From Actinokineospora enzanensis DSM 44649 (GTDB taxonomy: Bacteria; Actinomycetota; Actinomycetes; Mycobacteriales; Pseudonocardiaceae), in the NCBI RefSeq assembly GCF_000374445.1, contig NZ_KB894430.1, positions 1-64,000 on the forward strand: a stretch of 64,000 nt of DNA. The letters are read 5' to 3'. The stretch's first letter is position 1. Each line of letters begins with the position of its first letter. The position numbers and the translations under genes were made by a program. A model generated the notes under the pieces. It was not told the DNA's origin. It did not search any database and was given only the letters and a program-made list of their open reading frames with translations. Below are positions 25,392 to 33,580 of the stretch, one piece after another.

Positions 25392-25793
25392 TCAGAAAGG
25401 AATGCTGGTCGTGTAGCAGTCAAGGATGTGCGTGAGGTCGCGAGCGACGGTGTCGACGACGTGACCGGTGATCTGCTCGATGAGCTGGCTGGTCAGCCTC
25501 CACAGCTCGTCGAATACGTCGTGCACTGCGTCCGGCTCGCCCGGCCGGTTGACCAGCTCGGCCAGCTCCTCGATCTCCATGCCGTCGTCCTGGCCGGTAC
25601 GGCACGCGGTCCAGGTGTCCATCTCGGACATCAGGGTCACCCGGTCACCGCTGTGGAGCGTGACGGTGACGCGCGGGCCTCCGTCGGCGAAACCGATGCC
25701 GCTGACGCGGCCGAAGCCGTCCAGCGCCAAGGACGTCTCGAACTCCAGTCGGACGTCGCCAGGGGGAACGGTGAGCAGTGTTCCGACGCGCAT
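25392..25793 (-). CDS. Unknown 133-residue protein
   Basis: ATG 25793 follows AAGGAGAAACACC. The first 60 residues are beta-rich (GDVRLEFETSLALDGFGRVS, VTVTLHSGDRVTLMSEMD) and the rest helical (VHDVFDELWRLTSQLIEQIT). No family is recognised. It lies 88 bases after the gene ending at 25882, with a hairpin and a partly similar tail (GAAAACCCAACC) between them. Confidence 0.65.
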   Translation of the reverse strand: MRVGTLLTVPPGDVRLEFETSLALDGFGRVSGIGFADGGPRVTVTLHSGDRVTLMSEMDTWTACRTGQDDGMEIEELAELVNRPGEPDAVHDVFDELWRLTSQLIEQITGHVVDTVARDLTHILDCYTTSIPF

Positions 25794-25841
25794 GGTGTTT
25801 CTCCTTGCTGTGGTTGGGTTTTCAGGTCGCGCCGAGGGTGG

Positions 25842-25867
25842 CGTGGACCGGGTACCTCCGGCCCACG
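25842..25867 (-). promoter_or_regulatory. Intercistronic hairpin with a diverged tail
   Basis: On the RNA CGUGGGCCGG pairs with CCGGUCCACG (one G-U) around AGGUAC. The following sequence CCTGAAAACCCAACC resembles the conserved tail of the UGAC leaders, but the loop has no UGAC. It may be a decayed family member or an unrelated terminator. Confidence 0.4.
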
Positions 25868-25881
25868 CCGCTCGGGCGGGA

Positions 25882-26838
25882 TCAGGTGATGTCCAGCGCG
25901 CCGCGCCAGACCATGTGCGCGAGAGGGCGGATCGCGTCGTCGAGCGCCTGGGCGGCCTCGGCGTTGCCGGTCGGGGTGTCGGCGGGCACCGGGAACGCGC
26001 CGAAGATGGCGGTCACGGGAGCACCGCGGTACTGGTTGCGGACCTCCCACATGTGCGAGCGCAGGCCGGGGCAGACGACGGAGCCGAGCGAGCAGAACGG
26101 GCAGGGCTGGTCGGCGGGCGTCTCGCGGCCGACGAAACACACCACGGCGTCCGGAGCGAAGACGGGCATGATCGCGACCACCCAATCCAGGCGGTCACCC
26201 TCCCTGGCGAGTTCGGGCACCTGGTTGCGCAGCGTCCACGCGATCGTGCGGACGTCGCCGAGGACGCGCATCGACCACTGGGTGGCGTCCACGCGCTGGA
26301 CCAGGACGCGGCGGTCGTCGTCGGGGTCGAGGCCGGCGAAGATGCGGCCGAACTTCGTGTCGATCACCACGGCGTAGACCGGGGACGATCCGAGGTGCAC
26401 GCGGGCGGACACGCCCAGCTCGGTCAGGGCGGCGACCAGGGCTTCGGCATCGAGGCGGCGAACTTCGGCGAGCGTGCGCGCGGCGTCGTCCTCGCCCTCG
26501 GTCTGGGCTTGCCGGTACAGCTTGCCCGCGCGCATCTGCAGCTCGTCTAGCACGTCGACGCGGCAGCGGCAGTTCGCTCGGTCTGGGCTCGCGCTGTCCT
26601 TGCCGCTGCCGCTGCAGCGCGGGCAGTGGCGCACGGCGTATGCACCGGGCTCGACCGGCACCAGGTCCTCGTGGCCGGGGGCGGGGTTGGGCTCGCCGTG
26701 GGTGCAGAACGAGCCGCACGCCTCGCCCGGCTCGGCCGAGCACGCCGGGTCGTAGCAGGGCAGCTCGACTTGGGGAATCCCGGCGTCGAACGTCGTCGGG
26801 TGGAAGCGTTCGGGCACGACGCCGTCAGGGATGTTCAT
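25882..26838 (-). CDS. Unknown protein with several zinc-binding Cys motifs
   Basis: A 318-residue protein with CAGGAGAACCGCG before its ATG. The N-terminal region is cysteine-rich (CYDPACSAEPGEACGSFC, then HCPRCSGSGKD and NCRCRVD), the middle is alpha/beta, and CPFCSLGSVVCPGLRSH near residue 240 repeats the motif of the 24859 protein. Two or more zinc sites are likely. Function unknown. It is led by copy 9. Confidence 0.7.
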   Translation of the reverse strand: MNIPDGVVPERFHPTTFDAGIPQVELPCYDPACSAEPGEACGSFCTHGEPNPAPGHEDLVPVEPGAYAVRHCPRCSGSGKDSASPDRANCRCRVDVLDELQMRAGKLYRQAQTEGEDDAARTLAEVRRLDAEALVAALTELGVSARVHLGSSPVYAVVIDTKFGRIFAGLDPDDDRRVLVQRVDATQWSMRVLGDVRTIAWTLRNQVPELAREGDRLDWVVAIMPVFAPDAVVCFVGRETPADQPCPFCSLGSVVCPGLRSHMWEVRNQYRGAPVTAIFGAFPVPADTPTGNAEAAQALDDAIRPLAHMVWRGALDIT

Positions 26839-26855
26839 CGCGGTTCTCCTGGGAA

Positions 26856-26919
26856 TTGGTCTTCGATGTCGCCGGAATCCCAGGGCGTCACCCCTGTTTC
26901 CGACATCACTAACTATACC
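26856..26919 (-). promoter_or_regulatory. UGAC-leader copy 9 with promoter
   Basis: Promoter GGTATAGTTAG, stem ATGTCGG/CCGGCGACAT, CAGGG/CCCTG, loop GTGACG, tail ATCGAAGACCAA, then CAGGAG. The canonical form of the family. Between it and 27057 I see only AT-rich sequence and the end of the upstream operon. Confidence 0.92.
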
Positions 26920-27057
26920 TAAAACGATAGGGCAGATTTTCGCCTCTGTTCGATACCCAATCCAAAGACACAGGTCACCTTGCCTTTCGTGACGATTAGG
27001 CATATGTCTAATCGTCGCTTCTGTGTGGCCTGCCAGGGCCGATGCGGGGCGAGTCGG

Positions 27058-28269
27058 TCAGAACAGCGCGGCGGTGTGCAGCTTGGTCCAGCGCTGCTCG
27101 AACCCGGCCTTCTTCTTGTTGTGGACGCCGTGGGGCACGAGGGCCCACATCCACTCGATGGCGGGGTAGCGGATCTGGTCGTCGTCCGCGCGCTTGTGCC
27201 GCCAGGCGCGGGTGATGCCGTAGGCGTCGGTCTCGACCGTGACGCCGTCGAGGGCGCGCAGCCAGTCCCGCATCTCCTTCCGGCCGCCGGTCGCGGCGAC
27301 GGCGACGCTGCGCCAGGAGTCGCCCTTGAGCGTCTCGTCGCCGTCCTTGGGCATGAAGAACCGGCGGACCTCCAGCACGTCCCAGACCTCGGTGCGGTCG
27401 ATGCGCGAGCTGGCCAGCGCGAGCGCGTCGTCGAGCTGGTGGTCCCGCGCGAGGTCGACGGCGGTCTTGCCGACGCCGAAGGCCCCGATCCTGGGATTCA
27501 AGGCCAGCGCGGTGTACTCGAGTTCGATCGCGTACGCGGCGGCGTCGGGCTGGTCGCGCCACCGGGCGACGAGTTCGTCCCGGCTTCCCGCCGTCGCGCC
27601 GGTGAACGGGCAGAACGTGCAGCAGGAACGCGAGAACGGCTCGCCGAAGATCCCCAGCAGGTAGGTCGCGCAGTCCTGGCGATCCCAGTTCCACTGCTCC
27701 AGCAACGGGTAGGACGGCTGGCAGGGCACGGCCTTGCCCTTGGCCTCCTTCTCGCGGCGGGCCTCGGTGTCGCGCTTGGCGCGGCGGCCTTCCTCGGCGG
27801 CGAAGCCCACGACGTGGGTGTAACCGGGCTCCATGTTGTCGGCCACCCACCAGTCGAGCACGTCCCCCTTCGCGCGCTCAGAGCACCAGCGCCGTCCATT
27901 CCGGACGCTGGGCAGCGTCCCGGCCGCGCGCATCTCGTCCGAGAGCCGCCACGGGCCGCGCATGTGCATCCGCCGTGGCGAGCAGGTGTCGCTGAGCACG
28001 ACGTAGCCGTGTTTCCTCTCCTGGCCGGCGCGGCAGAGCTGGACGTAGCGAATGCGGTGTCGCCGCATCAGCGTGAGCACGTGGCGTTCCATCAGCTCGC
28101 GCGTGCGGTCGTGCTCCTCGCCGGTCATCGCGGTTATCACGACCAGGTCGCCGAGGTCGAAGTCCCGGCTGGCCGGGTTGAGGATCCAGTGCGCCAGAAG
28201 GGAAACAGAGTCGATGCCCATGCCGAGCGAGAGGACGACCCGGCGGCGGGGCTGCGAAGTGGCGGTCAC
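27058..28269 (-). CDS. PAPS reductase-like protein of phage type
   Basis: A 403-residue protein. GTG 28269 overlaps the stop of the Mom-like gene as GTGA. Near residue 13 it has LSLGMGIDSVSLL, a variant of the SGGxDS pyrophosphate-binding loop, and later a Cys-rich region SCCTFCPFTGAT that could hold a metal or Fe-S cluster. The family includes PAPS reductases, DndC of DNA phosphorothioation and several phage proteins. Coupling to a Mom-like modification enzyme suggests a role in making a modified base or backbone, but no Dnd partners are seen. Substrate unknown. Confidence 0.75.
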   Translation of the reverse strand: MTATSQPRRRVVLSLGMGIDSVSLLAHWILNPASRDFDLGDLVVITAMTGEEHDRTRELMERHVLTLMRRHRIRYVQLCRAGQERKHGYVVLSDTCSPRRMHMRGPWRLSDEMRAAGTLPSVRNGRRWCSERAKGDVLDWWVADNMEPGYTHVVGFAAEEGRRAKRDTEARREKEAKGKAVPCQPSYPLLEQWNWDRQDCATYLLGIFGEPFSRSCCTFCPFTGATAGSRDELVARWRDQPDAAAYAIELEYTALALNPRIGAFGVGKTAVDLARDHQLDDALALASSRIDRTEVWDVLEVRRFFMPKDGDETLKGDSWRSVAVAATGGRKEMRDWLRALDGVTVETDAYGITRAWRHKRADDDQIRYPAIEWMWALVPHGVHNKKKAGFEQRWTKLHTAALF

Positions 28270-29147
28270 CGGAGCACCCCGTCCAGGCCGGGCAGGAACA
28301 GCGTCGGCTTCGGGTAGCGGCGGGCGGCCAGGCCGATCACGGTGCGGGTGCGCTCGCCGCGGGTACGGCCGATCCGGACGGCGTACTTGTGGTTGCCCTC
28401 GTGCCAGCGGCGGGTGATCCCGCAGGCACGCCTGGCGCGCTCGATCCACTGGCCGGGGTCGAGGTCGGTGGTCAGCGGCGGCGCACCGCGCCCGACCAGC
28501 CGGGCAACGACGCCGTGGCCACCGACTTCGCCGTTCGCGACCTTGGAGATCGAGCGGCGGTTCCACTCGGTGCCGTCCGGGAAGTAGTCCTTCCAGCTCG
28601 GTCGGGTCTGCCCGAGGTAGTCCATGTTCAGGCCCTGGTAGGCGACGCCGTAGTGGCCGCGTTTGACCTGCACGAGCTGGCCGTCCGGGCCGGGCTGCCA
28701 GAACTCGCTCGGGTCGGAGAACGCGATCACGCCCCGGATGCCGTGCTCGGCCGCGAGACGGAGCGCGCGAGTGGCGAACCACGACTCGCCGTTGGCGGGC
28801 ACCGAGTCCCGCAGGACCATCCGGTTCAGGTCCAGGGATTCCTCGTAGGGAACGAGCTGGGGGAACGGGTTGGTCAGCGCGTTGGGGTGCGAGCCGTTGC
28901 CCAGGGAGATCACGCCGACCAGCTCGGTGGTCTGCTCGGCCTGGGTGTCGAACAGGCCGAACTGGAAGCGGGTCTGCGGGAAGACGCCGGTGTAGTGGTG
29001 CGCGGTCACGAACGTCTTGCCGGTCGCCTTGGGGATTTCGGCGACCGCGTAGCGGCCGGGGTCGAACCCGTCTTCTCCGGCGGGCCGGTACAGGGCGGAC
29101 TTCTCGCGCCAGCGCTGGGTGCGGGTCGGTGCGGCGGGTGCGGGCAT
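28266..29147 (-). CDS. Mom-like DNA-modification acyltransferase
   Basis: A 293-residue protein. After ATG 29147 a core resembling phage Mom proteins runs from about residue 40 to 165: TAHHYTGVFPQ, ELVGVISLGNG, LNRMVLRDSVPANGESWFAT and GVIAFSDPSEFW. Mu Mom is a GNAT-fold enzyme that converts adenine in DNA to a carbamoylmethyl form and so blocks restriction. The extra C-terminal 100 residues include HKYAVRIGRTRGERT and may bind DNA. It is coupled to the PAPS-reductase-like gene, and leader copy 10 lies upstream. Confidence 0.8.
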   Translation of the reverse strand: MPAPAAPTRTQRWREKSALYRPAGEDGFDPGRYAVAEIPKATGKTFVTAHHYTGVFPQTRFQFGLFDTQAEQTTELVGVISLGNGSHPNALTNPFPQLVPYEESLDLNRMVLRDSVPANGESWFATRALRLAAEHGIRGVIAFSDPSEFWQPGPDGQLVQVKRGHYGVAYQGLNMDYLGQTRPSWKDYFPDGTEWNRRSISKVANGEVGGHGVVARLVGRGAPPLTTDLDPGQWIERARRACGITRRWHEGNHKYAVRIGRTRGERTRTVIGLAARRYPKPTLFLPGLDGVLR

Positions 29148-29162
29148 GGCGGATTCCTCTGG

Positions 29163-29213
29163 GTTGGTCTTCGATGTGGCCCGTACCTGGGCGTCACTCC
29201 TGGTCCGGGCCGA
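29163..29213 (-). promoter_or_regulatory. UGAC-leader copy 10, intercistronic
   Basis: Lower stem GGCCCG/CGGGCC replaces the usual ATGTCG/CGACAT entirely while pairing perfectly. An upper CC/GG stem, loop region AGTGACGCC and tail ACATCGAAGACCAA follow, then AGAGGA. No promoter box. Confidence 0.85.
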
Positions 29214-29224
29214 TGGCCGGTGAC

Positions 29225-29253
29225 GGTGCGGGAGCCGGGCCGGCTCCCGCACC
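29225..29253. terminator. Intercistronic hairpin, 12-bp stem
   Basis: GGTGCGGGAGCC pairs with GGCTCCCGCACC. It lies just after the GP88-like gene (stop at 29267) and directly upstream of leader copy 10, so it may end that transcript or form a double hairpin with the leader. Confidence 0.6.
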
Positions 29254-29266
29254 GGTCGCTGGGGGT

Positions 29267-30055
29267 TCAGGCGCCCGTGGCGTCCCGGCGGGCCACGCGT
29301 TCGGCGCGGCGCGCGTCCTCCTCGGCCTGCCATTCGCTGAAGCGGCGGCCGTCCAGCCGCTTGGTGAAGTGCCGGATGTTGTTGGCCGACATGCCGACGG
29401 GGGACGGTCCGAGAACCGCGAGCCGGTCGTCGCCGAGCTGGGAATGCCATCCGGCCTCGGTGATGGCCTCCTCGGTGGGGAAGACGTCGGCGACGCGCTC
29501 GGTCTGCGGGTCGATCAGCGCGTCGTGCTTTCCGCCGAGGGAGAAGCACCAGTGGAAGTTCGCGGGCGGGTCCGGCAGAACGATCCGGCGGAATCGCACT
29601 ACCTCTTTGGTGTAACAATAGAAATTGAGGGTCGGATGGGCGCGCATTACGCGCATCCAAGCCAATGTATACTCGTCCGAGAAAAAATCGCCTGCGTCGT
29701 GTACGCGAATCCATTTTCCAGCGAATTTGCGCGCGCCGAGCTCGGCGATCATGGCCTTTTCCCAGCCGTTCAGGTCGTCGAGGACGAACCGCAGGTTGGC
29801 CTCGTGTTTGCGCTTGACGTTCTTGAACCGGTACGCGCCCGCAAGGGCGTAACAAACGTTGTGGCAAATGCCTGCCGAGGGGCATGTGTTATAGGTGGTT
29901 CCGTCCTCGAAGCGGCCTGCCCACGCGGGAATCGTCCAGTTCCACACGTCAATTTTTCGCAACTGACCGTTCTGGGACAGCAAGTACACCGGGCGGTCGT
30001 CATCCTGGGGGATCAATAGCCCAGGGATTTGCTCTTGACGAGATTCCTCGCTCAC
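29267..30055 (-). CDS. GP88-like phage protein
   Basis: A 262-residue protein starting at GTG. The segment near residues 55-75 (TCPSAGICHNVCYALAGAYR) is the hallmark of the GP88 family of phage and plasmid proteins, whose function is not established. Other conserved pieces are GKWIRVHDAGDFFSDEY and PTLNFYCYTKEVVRF. The Cys motif could bind a metal or an Fe-S cluster. Part of the gene (about 29590-29760) is clearly lower in GC than its neighbours, which suggests recent acquisition. It follows leader copy 11. Confidence 0.78.
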   Translation of the reverse strand: MSEESRQEQIPGLLIPQDDDRPVYLLSQNGQLRKIDVWNWTIPAWAGRFEDGTTYNTCPSAGICHNVCYALAGAYRFKNVKRKHEANLRFVLDDLNGWEKAMIAELGARKFAGKWIRVHDAGDFFSDEYTLAWMRVMRAHPTLNFYCYTKEVVRFRRIVLPDPPANFHWCFSLGGKHDALIDPQTERVADVFPTEEAITEAGWHSQLGDDRLAVLGPSPVGMSANNIRHFTKRLDGRRFSEWQAEEDARRAERVARRDATGA

Positions 30056-30105
30056 GGGAAAGCCTTTCCGGGAGACGGATCGTGTTCAATCCGCCGCGAC
30101 TGCGG

Positions 30106-30169
30106 TTGGTTTTCGATGTCGCCGGACTCCAGGGCGTCACCCCTGTTTCCGACACTTTTAACTATACCC
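30106..30169 (-). promoter_or_regulatory. UGAC-leader copy 11 with promoter
   Basis: Promoter GGTATAGTTAA, lower stem GTGTCGG/CCGGCGACAT with a G-U closing pair, CAGGG/CCCTG, loop GTGACG, tail ATCGAAAACCAA. The start of the hairpin is GTG instead of ATG. Confidence 0.9.
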
Positions 30170-30270
30170 AAAAGACTGTTTCTCGTTTTGTGGCAATGAC
30201 TTCGCGGAATGCCTGTGATATGGCGCTGCCCCGGCCGGTCGTGCGAGGCCGGGGCAGCGCGGGGGCGTGG

Positions 30271-30840
30271 TCAGCAGCCGAGCCAGGCGCACCAGGTGGC
30301 GCTGACCGTCTTGAGCATCTGCGGGTAGTCGATGGAGGTCACGCGCTCCTGGGCGCCGGTCTCCATGTCGTCGGGCCAGAACCGTGCGGGGACGTGCTGC
30401 GGCGCAGTGATCCGCATGAGGGCGATGGTGCCCTCGATCCCCGTGGCGTCCGGCGTGGCCGCGGGCATGGGCTCGATGTCGAGGTCGATGCGCAGCGGCA
30501 CGTCCGGCACATCCGCGCCGAAGTGGGCGTTACGCAGCGGGTCGTCGGCCAGCAGTCCGGCCAGGGCCGTGACCGTCTCGACGCCGATCACGGCGAAGTC
30601 GACCGAGGTGTCGATCAGGCCGCTGCGGCGCTGGTGCGCTCGTGGCTGCCAGGTCGGGACGGTCGGGCTGGCGAAGACGATCCGGCCGCCGGCGGGCTGG
30701 GTGTGCTCGAACCAGTGGGCCGCCATCCTGATCAGGATCGGCGGCCATCCGCCGATGCGGACGGTCGCGCCCGCGCTGTCCAGGCCGAGTGTGGTGATCA
30801 GGGCGTCGAGGTCGGCGTGGCCGTACTCGGTGCGGGGCAT
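30271..30840 (-). CDS. Unknown 189-residue protein
   Basis: ATG 30840 follows GGAAGGAACACC. It looks like an alpha/beta protein, with strands such as ATVRIGGWPPILIRMA, GRIVFASPTVPTW and VDFAVIGVETVTALAG, and a C-terminal CAWLGC pair. No family is recognised. It carries an intercistronic leader with an eight-base perfect lower stem (copy 12). Confidence 0.68.
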   Translation of the reverse strand: MPRTEYGHADLDALITTLGLDSAGATVRIGGWPPILIRMAAHWFEHTQPAGGRIVFASPTVPTWQPRAHQRRSGLIDTSVDFAVIGVETVTALAGLLADDPLRNAHFGADVPDVPLRIDLDIEPMPAATPDATGIEGTIALMRITAPQHVPARFWPDDMETGAQERVTSIDYPQMLKTVSATWCAWLGC

Positions 30841-30855
30841 GGTGTTCCTTCCTTG

Positions 30856-30906
30856 CTGGTCTTCGATGTGGCCGGGCCTCCGGGTGTCATTCCGGTGCCC
30901 GGCCGG
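30856..30906 (-). promoter_or_regulatory. UGAC-leader copy 12, intercistronic
   Basis: Lower stem GGCCGGGC/GCCCGGCC, upper stem CCGG/CCGG, loop AATGACAC and tail ACATCGAAGACCAG before AAGGAAGG. The loop flanks differ (A-UGAC-A instead of G-UGAC-G), showing that UGAC itself is the fixed part. Confidence 0.85.
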
Positions 30907-30964
30907 GAAAGCGGGGGACTCCCGGCGGCGGTTTGCCGGTCGGGGTTCGCACGCGGCGCGGTGT

Positions 30965-31171
30965 TCAGGCGGCCGGTTGGATGTCGGCGATCTCGGTCAG
31001 CCAGCAGCCGTCGTTCTCGCCGCCGTCGACGAGGAGGCGGACCGTGCCGTACTCGGTGATCTGCAGGCCGTGGCAGTAGCGGACGTGGCCGCTGACCAGG
31101 GTGACGATCGCCTCGCGGTCGCCGAAGTGGGCGATGGTCTCGCGGACGGCCACGTCGGGCATTGCGCGCAT
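30965..31171 (-). CDS. Small unknown protein (68 aa)
   Basis: A 68-residue protein with AGAGGAAGAACCACC before ATG 31171. Predicted strands EAIVTLVSGHVRYCHGLQIT and TVRLLVDGGENDGCWLTEI suggest a small beta fold with two cysteines. Function unknown. Confidence 0.6.
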   Translation of the reverse strand: MRAMPDVAVRETIAHFGDREAIVTLVSGHVRYCHGLQITEYGTVRLLVDGGENDGCWLTEIADIQPAA

Positions 31172-31213
31172 GGTGGTTCTTCCTCTGGGCGGGGTTGGCT
31201 GGTGCGGGCTGCG

Positions 31214-31250
31214 TCTTGGGGGACGGGGCTTGTCGCCCCGTCCCCCAAGA
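31214..31250. terminator. Intercistronic hairpin, 16-bp perfect stem
   Basis: TCTTGGGGGACGGGGC pairs with GCCCCGTCCCCCAAGA around five bases. It starts five bases after the stop at 31256 and probably separates the upstream gene from the 68-residue gene. Confidence 0.7.
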
Positions 31251-31255
31251 TCGGC

Positions 31256-31840
31256 TCACCACCGGATCGGCAGGGCCTCGCAGGCGCGCAGGTAGGCGTG
31301 GGCGGCGGCCAGCAGGTCGCCGGTGAACGCGTCGGCGACTTCGTCCATCGTCAGGCCGGTGCCCTCCAGGTCATGGGCGTACAGCAGCCAGGACATGTTC
31401 AGGTCGGTCTGCACGCCGAAGCGGCGGCCGGTCTCGTAGCACTCGATGACGCCGTGCGCGAGGCCGTGGATGCTGCCGATGCCGATCTGCCATTCCTCGG
31501 CGTCGATCGTCCAGTGGAAGCCGCTCGCCTCGTGGATCTGGTCGATCGCGTGCCCCAGGGTGGTGGGGACGTACTCCCAGTCCGCCGCGTCGGTGACCGC
31601 CGTGACCTTGCCGGTCACCAGTCCCTCGGCGTAGATCCGGGCGGTCTGCTGCGGCGCGGCCAGCCATCCGTCGATCTGGCGGGCGATCACGAGCTCGATC
31701 GGCGCGAGCGTGGGGGCCGGTTCGGGCTCGGTGGCCTGGCCGTTGCGCCGGGCGTGCCGGTTGAACAGTCGATAGTCGACGTAGGAGATGAGGAACGCGC
31801 CGATCAGGACGGCCGCGATCCACACAATGGTGGAGGGCAT
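31256..31840 (-). CDS. Membrane-anchored unknown protein
   Basis: A 194-residue protein with one N-terminal transmembrane segment (about 4-23) followed by a basic patch (RHARRN), placing the rest in the cytoplasm by the positive-inside rule. The soluble part is mixed (ELVIARQIDGWLAAPQQTAR, GFHWTIDAEEWQIGIGSIHG, helical C-terminus). No family is recognised. It has leader copy 13 with its own promoter. Confidence 0.7.
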   Translation of the reverse strand: MPSTIVWIAAVLIGAFLISYVDYRLFNRHARRNGQATEPEPAPTLAPIELVIARQIDGWLAAPQQTARIYAEGLVTGKVTAVTDAADWEYVPTTLGHAIDQIHEASGFHWTIDAEEWQIGIGSIHGLAHGVIECYETGRRFGVQTDLNMSWLLYAHDLEGTGLTMDEVADAFTGDLLAAAHAYLRACEALPIRW

Positions 31841-31859
31841 AGAGGTCTCCCGTGTTGGA

Positions 31860-31923
31860 TTGGTTTTCGATTTCGCCGGACTCCCAGGGCGTCACTCCTG
31901 TTTCCGACATGACTAACTATACC
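31860..31923 (-). promoter_or_regulatory. UGAC-leader copy 13 with promoter
   Basis: Promoter GGTATAGTTAG, lower stem ATGTCG/CGAAAT with one mismatch, upper stem CAGG/CCTG in CAGGAGTGACGCCCTG, tail ATCGAAAACCAA. Confidence 0.88.
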
Positions 31924-32010
31924 GTTCTAAAACATTCCTGTTTTGCCGCAAAGAATGCGCGAGGCCGCTGCCCCGGCCGTGGTTCGGCGGGGCAGCGGCG
32001 GGGTTCGCGT

Positions 32011-33117
32011 TCAGCAGGCGGTGCAGGACAGGCAGCCCGGCGGCACGGTGGTGAAGTCGGTGGAGGCGCGGAGCCTGACCGGCTCGGCGAGCTGGGCCCG
32101 GACGGCGGCTTCGAGCGCGGCGAACTCCGGGCCGTCCTCGGCCAGGACCACGCCGGGTTCCGGGCCGCCGGGCTCCTCGGCGAGCTCGAGGATCCGGCTC
32201 ATCGGCATCGTGAGCTTGAAGGCGTGGTCGATGGCGTGCTCGACCTCGGCGTAGAGCGCGGCCAGCCTGGGGCGGCGGCGCACGGCGAGGATCAGGTCGG
32301 CCTTGTTGCTCATGATGCAGATCGAGCAGCTCAGTCGGGACATGCCGCCCCAGTCGCGGGCGCCGGGCTCGCTGTCGTACGCCCAGTGGTGGGCCAGGCC
32401 GCTGCCGTCGACGATCGCGTGCACGTCGGCCGTGCCGAGGTGGTGCACGGGCAGGTACTCGTCCTGCTGCCGGTGCGCGTTGGCGTAGCCGACGCTGTAG
32501 GTCGGACGGGTCGCCCTCTTCGTGCTCTCCTCGGCGCGCACGCCGGTGACGTTGAGGATTCTGACCGGGCGGCCGAGCTGGCGGCGGTGGTGGCGAACGA
32601 GCGGGGTCAGCGCGGCCCGGATCTTGTCCACTTTGGAATCGCTTGTGCACCATCGCCTTGCTGCGTCAGGGAACTTGCGCCACATCGCGGCCTGTTCGAG
32701 CAGGCTCTGGGCGCGTCGGGTGCCGTCGGGATCGGTGACGACGCGGTGGGTCTCGATGTGCCGGTCGGCCGGGATGCCGTAGTGCAGAGCGGTCTGGGCG
32801 ACCAGCTCGCGGTTGCTCGGGTAGTCCTGGCCGTGGTGGTGGACCGATGGCCACTCCATCAGGCCCATGTCCGCGTGCACGGTGAACAGCCGGTCGAACA
32901 CACCGGCCCGGCGGGCCTGGTCGGTGAGCCGGTCGAGCATGGCGTGGGCGTCCTTGCCGGACAGGCCCGCCACGATCAGGTCGTAGGCGGCCAGGTCGGG
33001 CTCGGGCCCGCTGGTGACCGTGCCCGGCACCGGGTGCTCTTCGGCGCGGTCGGTGGTCACGGCGTGCCGGACGGTGTCGAGGCCGATGAAGGCCAGTTGG
33101 GCCGGTGCGGACGGCAT
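32011..33117 (-). CDS. Second PAPS reductase-like protein
   Basis: A 368-residue protein with AGAGGACACC before ATG 33117. VAGLSGKDAHAML (about 49-61) is the phosphate-binding loop of the PAPS-reductase/DndC family. VTGVRAEES (about 190-200) resembles the following substrate-loop motif, and SCSICIMSNKAD with the terminal CLSCTAC gives metal- or Fe-S-binding cysteines. It differs clearly from the protein encoded at 27058, so the element carries two enzymes of this fold. Phage members are thought to act on nucleotides or DNA, but the reaction is unknown. Confidence 0.78.
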   Translation of the reverse strand: MPSAPAQLAFIGLDTVRHAVTTDRAEEHPVPGTVTSGPEPDLAAYDLIVAGLSGKDAHAMLDRLTDQARRAGVFDRLFTVHADMGLMEWPSVHHHGQDYPSNRELVAQTALHYGIPADRHIETHRVVTDPDGTRRAQSLLEQAAMWRKFPDAARRWCTSDSKVDKIRAALTPLVRHHRRQLGRPVRILNVTGVRAEESTKRATRPTYSVGYANAHRQQDEYLPVHHLGTADVHAIVDGSGLAHHWAYDSEPGARDWGGMSRLSCSICIMSNKADLILAVRRRPRLAALYAEVEHAIDHAFKLTMPMSRILELAEEPGGPEPGVVLAEDGPEFAALEAAVRAQLAEPVRLRASTDFTTVPPGCLSCTAC

Positions 33118-33131
33118 GGTGTCCTCTCGGG

Positions 33132-33184
33132 ATTGGTCTTCGATGGCGCTGGTCGGCGGGGTGTCAGGCCCGCCGACCAGCGCG
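33132..33184 (-). promoter_or_regulatory. UGAC-leader copy 14, intercistronic, long stem
   Basis: A long perfect stem (GCGCTGGTCGGCGGG with CCCGCCGACCAGCGC) closes a loop with CTGACAC. The tail CATCGAAGACCAA and AGAGGA follow. The stem shares no sequence with the canonical copies, which is strong evidence for selection on pairing. Confidence 0.88.
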
Positions 33185-33197
33185 GGGGCGGGGGAGT

Positions 33198-33542
33198 TCA
33201 GAGCCGGGTGCCTTGCTCGGCGATGTCGCGCAGCAGCGCGGTCAGCGCGATCTCGCCGTGCGCGTCGAGCAGGACGGCCAGCTGGGCGTGGACACCCTGG
33301 TTGTTGATCCGGCTCGCCCGGTCGTCGGCGGCGTCGTGCAGCTCGTCGAACGCGGCGAGGAAGTCCAACTCGGGCCGCGCGCCGGTGTTGACCTGCTCGG
33401 AAGCGTCGGCGTTGAGCGTGTCGTACACCAGCTCGTCGAGGTGGTCGACGTCGGTGAGGCCGAGCTGTCCGACCAGCTCTTCGAGCCGGTCCAGGGCGGC
33501 GTCGGTCTCGGTCTCGGCCGCGGCGGTGTCGGTGATGGTCAT
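33198..33542 (-). CDS. Small acidic helical protein
   Basis: A 114-residue protein, strongly acidic and almost entirely helical (ALDRLEELVGQLGLTDVDHL, ARPELDFLAAFDELHDAADD). A weak site GGAG lies nine bases before ATG 33542. It is followed by the PAPS-reductase-like gene in the reverse order of transcription, that is, it is upstream-adjacent to it. No family is recognised. Confidence 0.6.
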   Translation of the reverse strand: MTITDTAAAETETDAALDRLEELVGQLGLTDVDHLDELVYDTLNADASEQVNTGARPELDFLAAFDELHDAADDRASRINNQGVHAQLAVLLDAHGEIALTALLRDIAEQGTRL

Positions 33543-33580
33543 GGTGGTCAGCTCCGTGGAGGTGGGTCGGTGGGCGGGGA

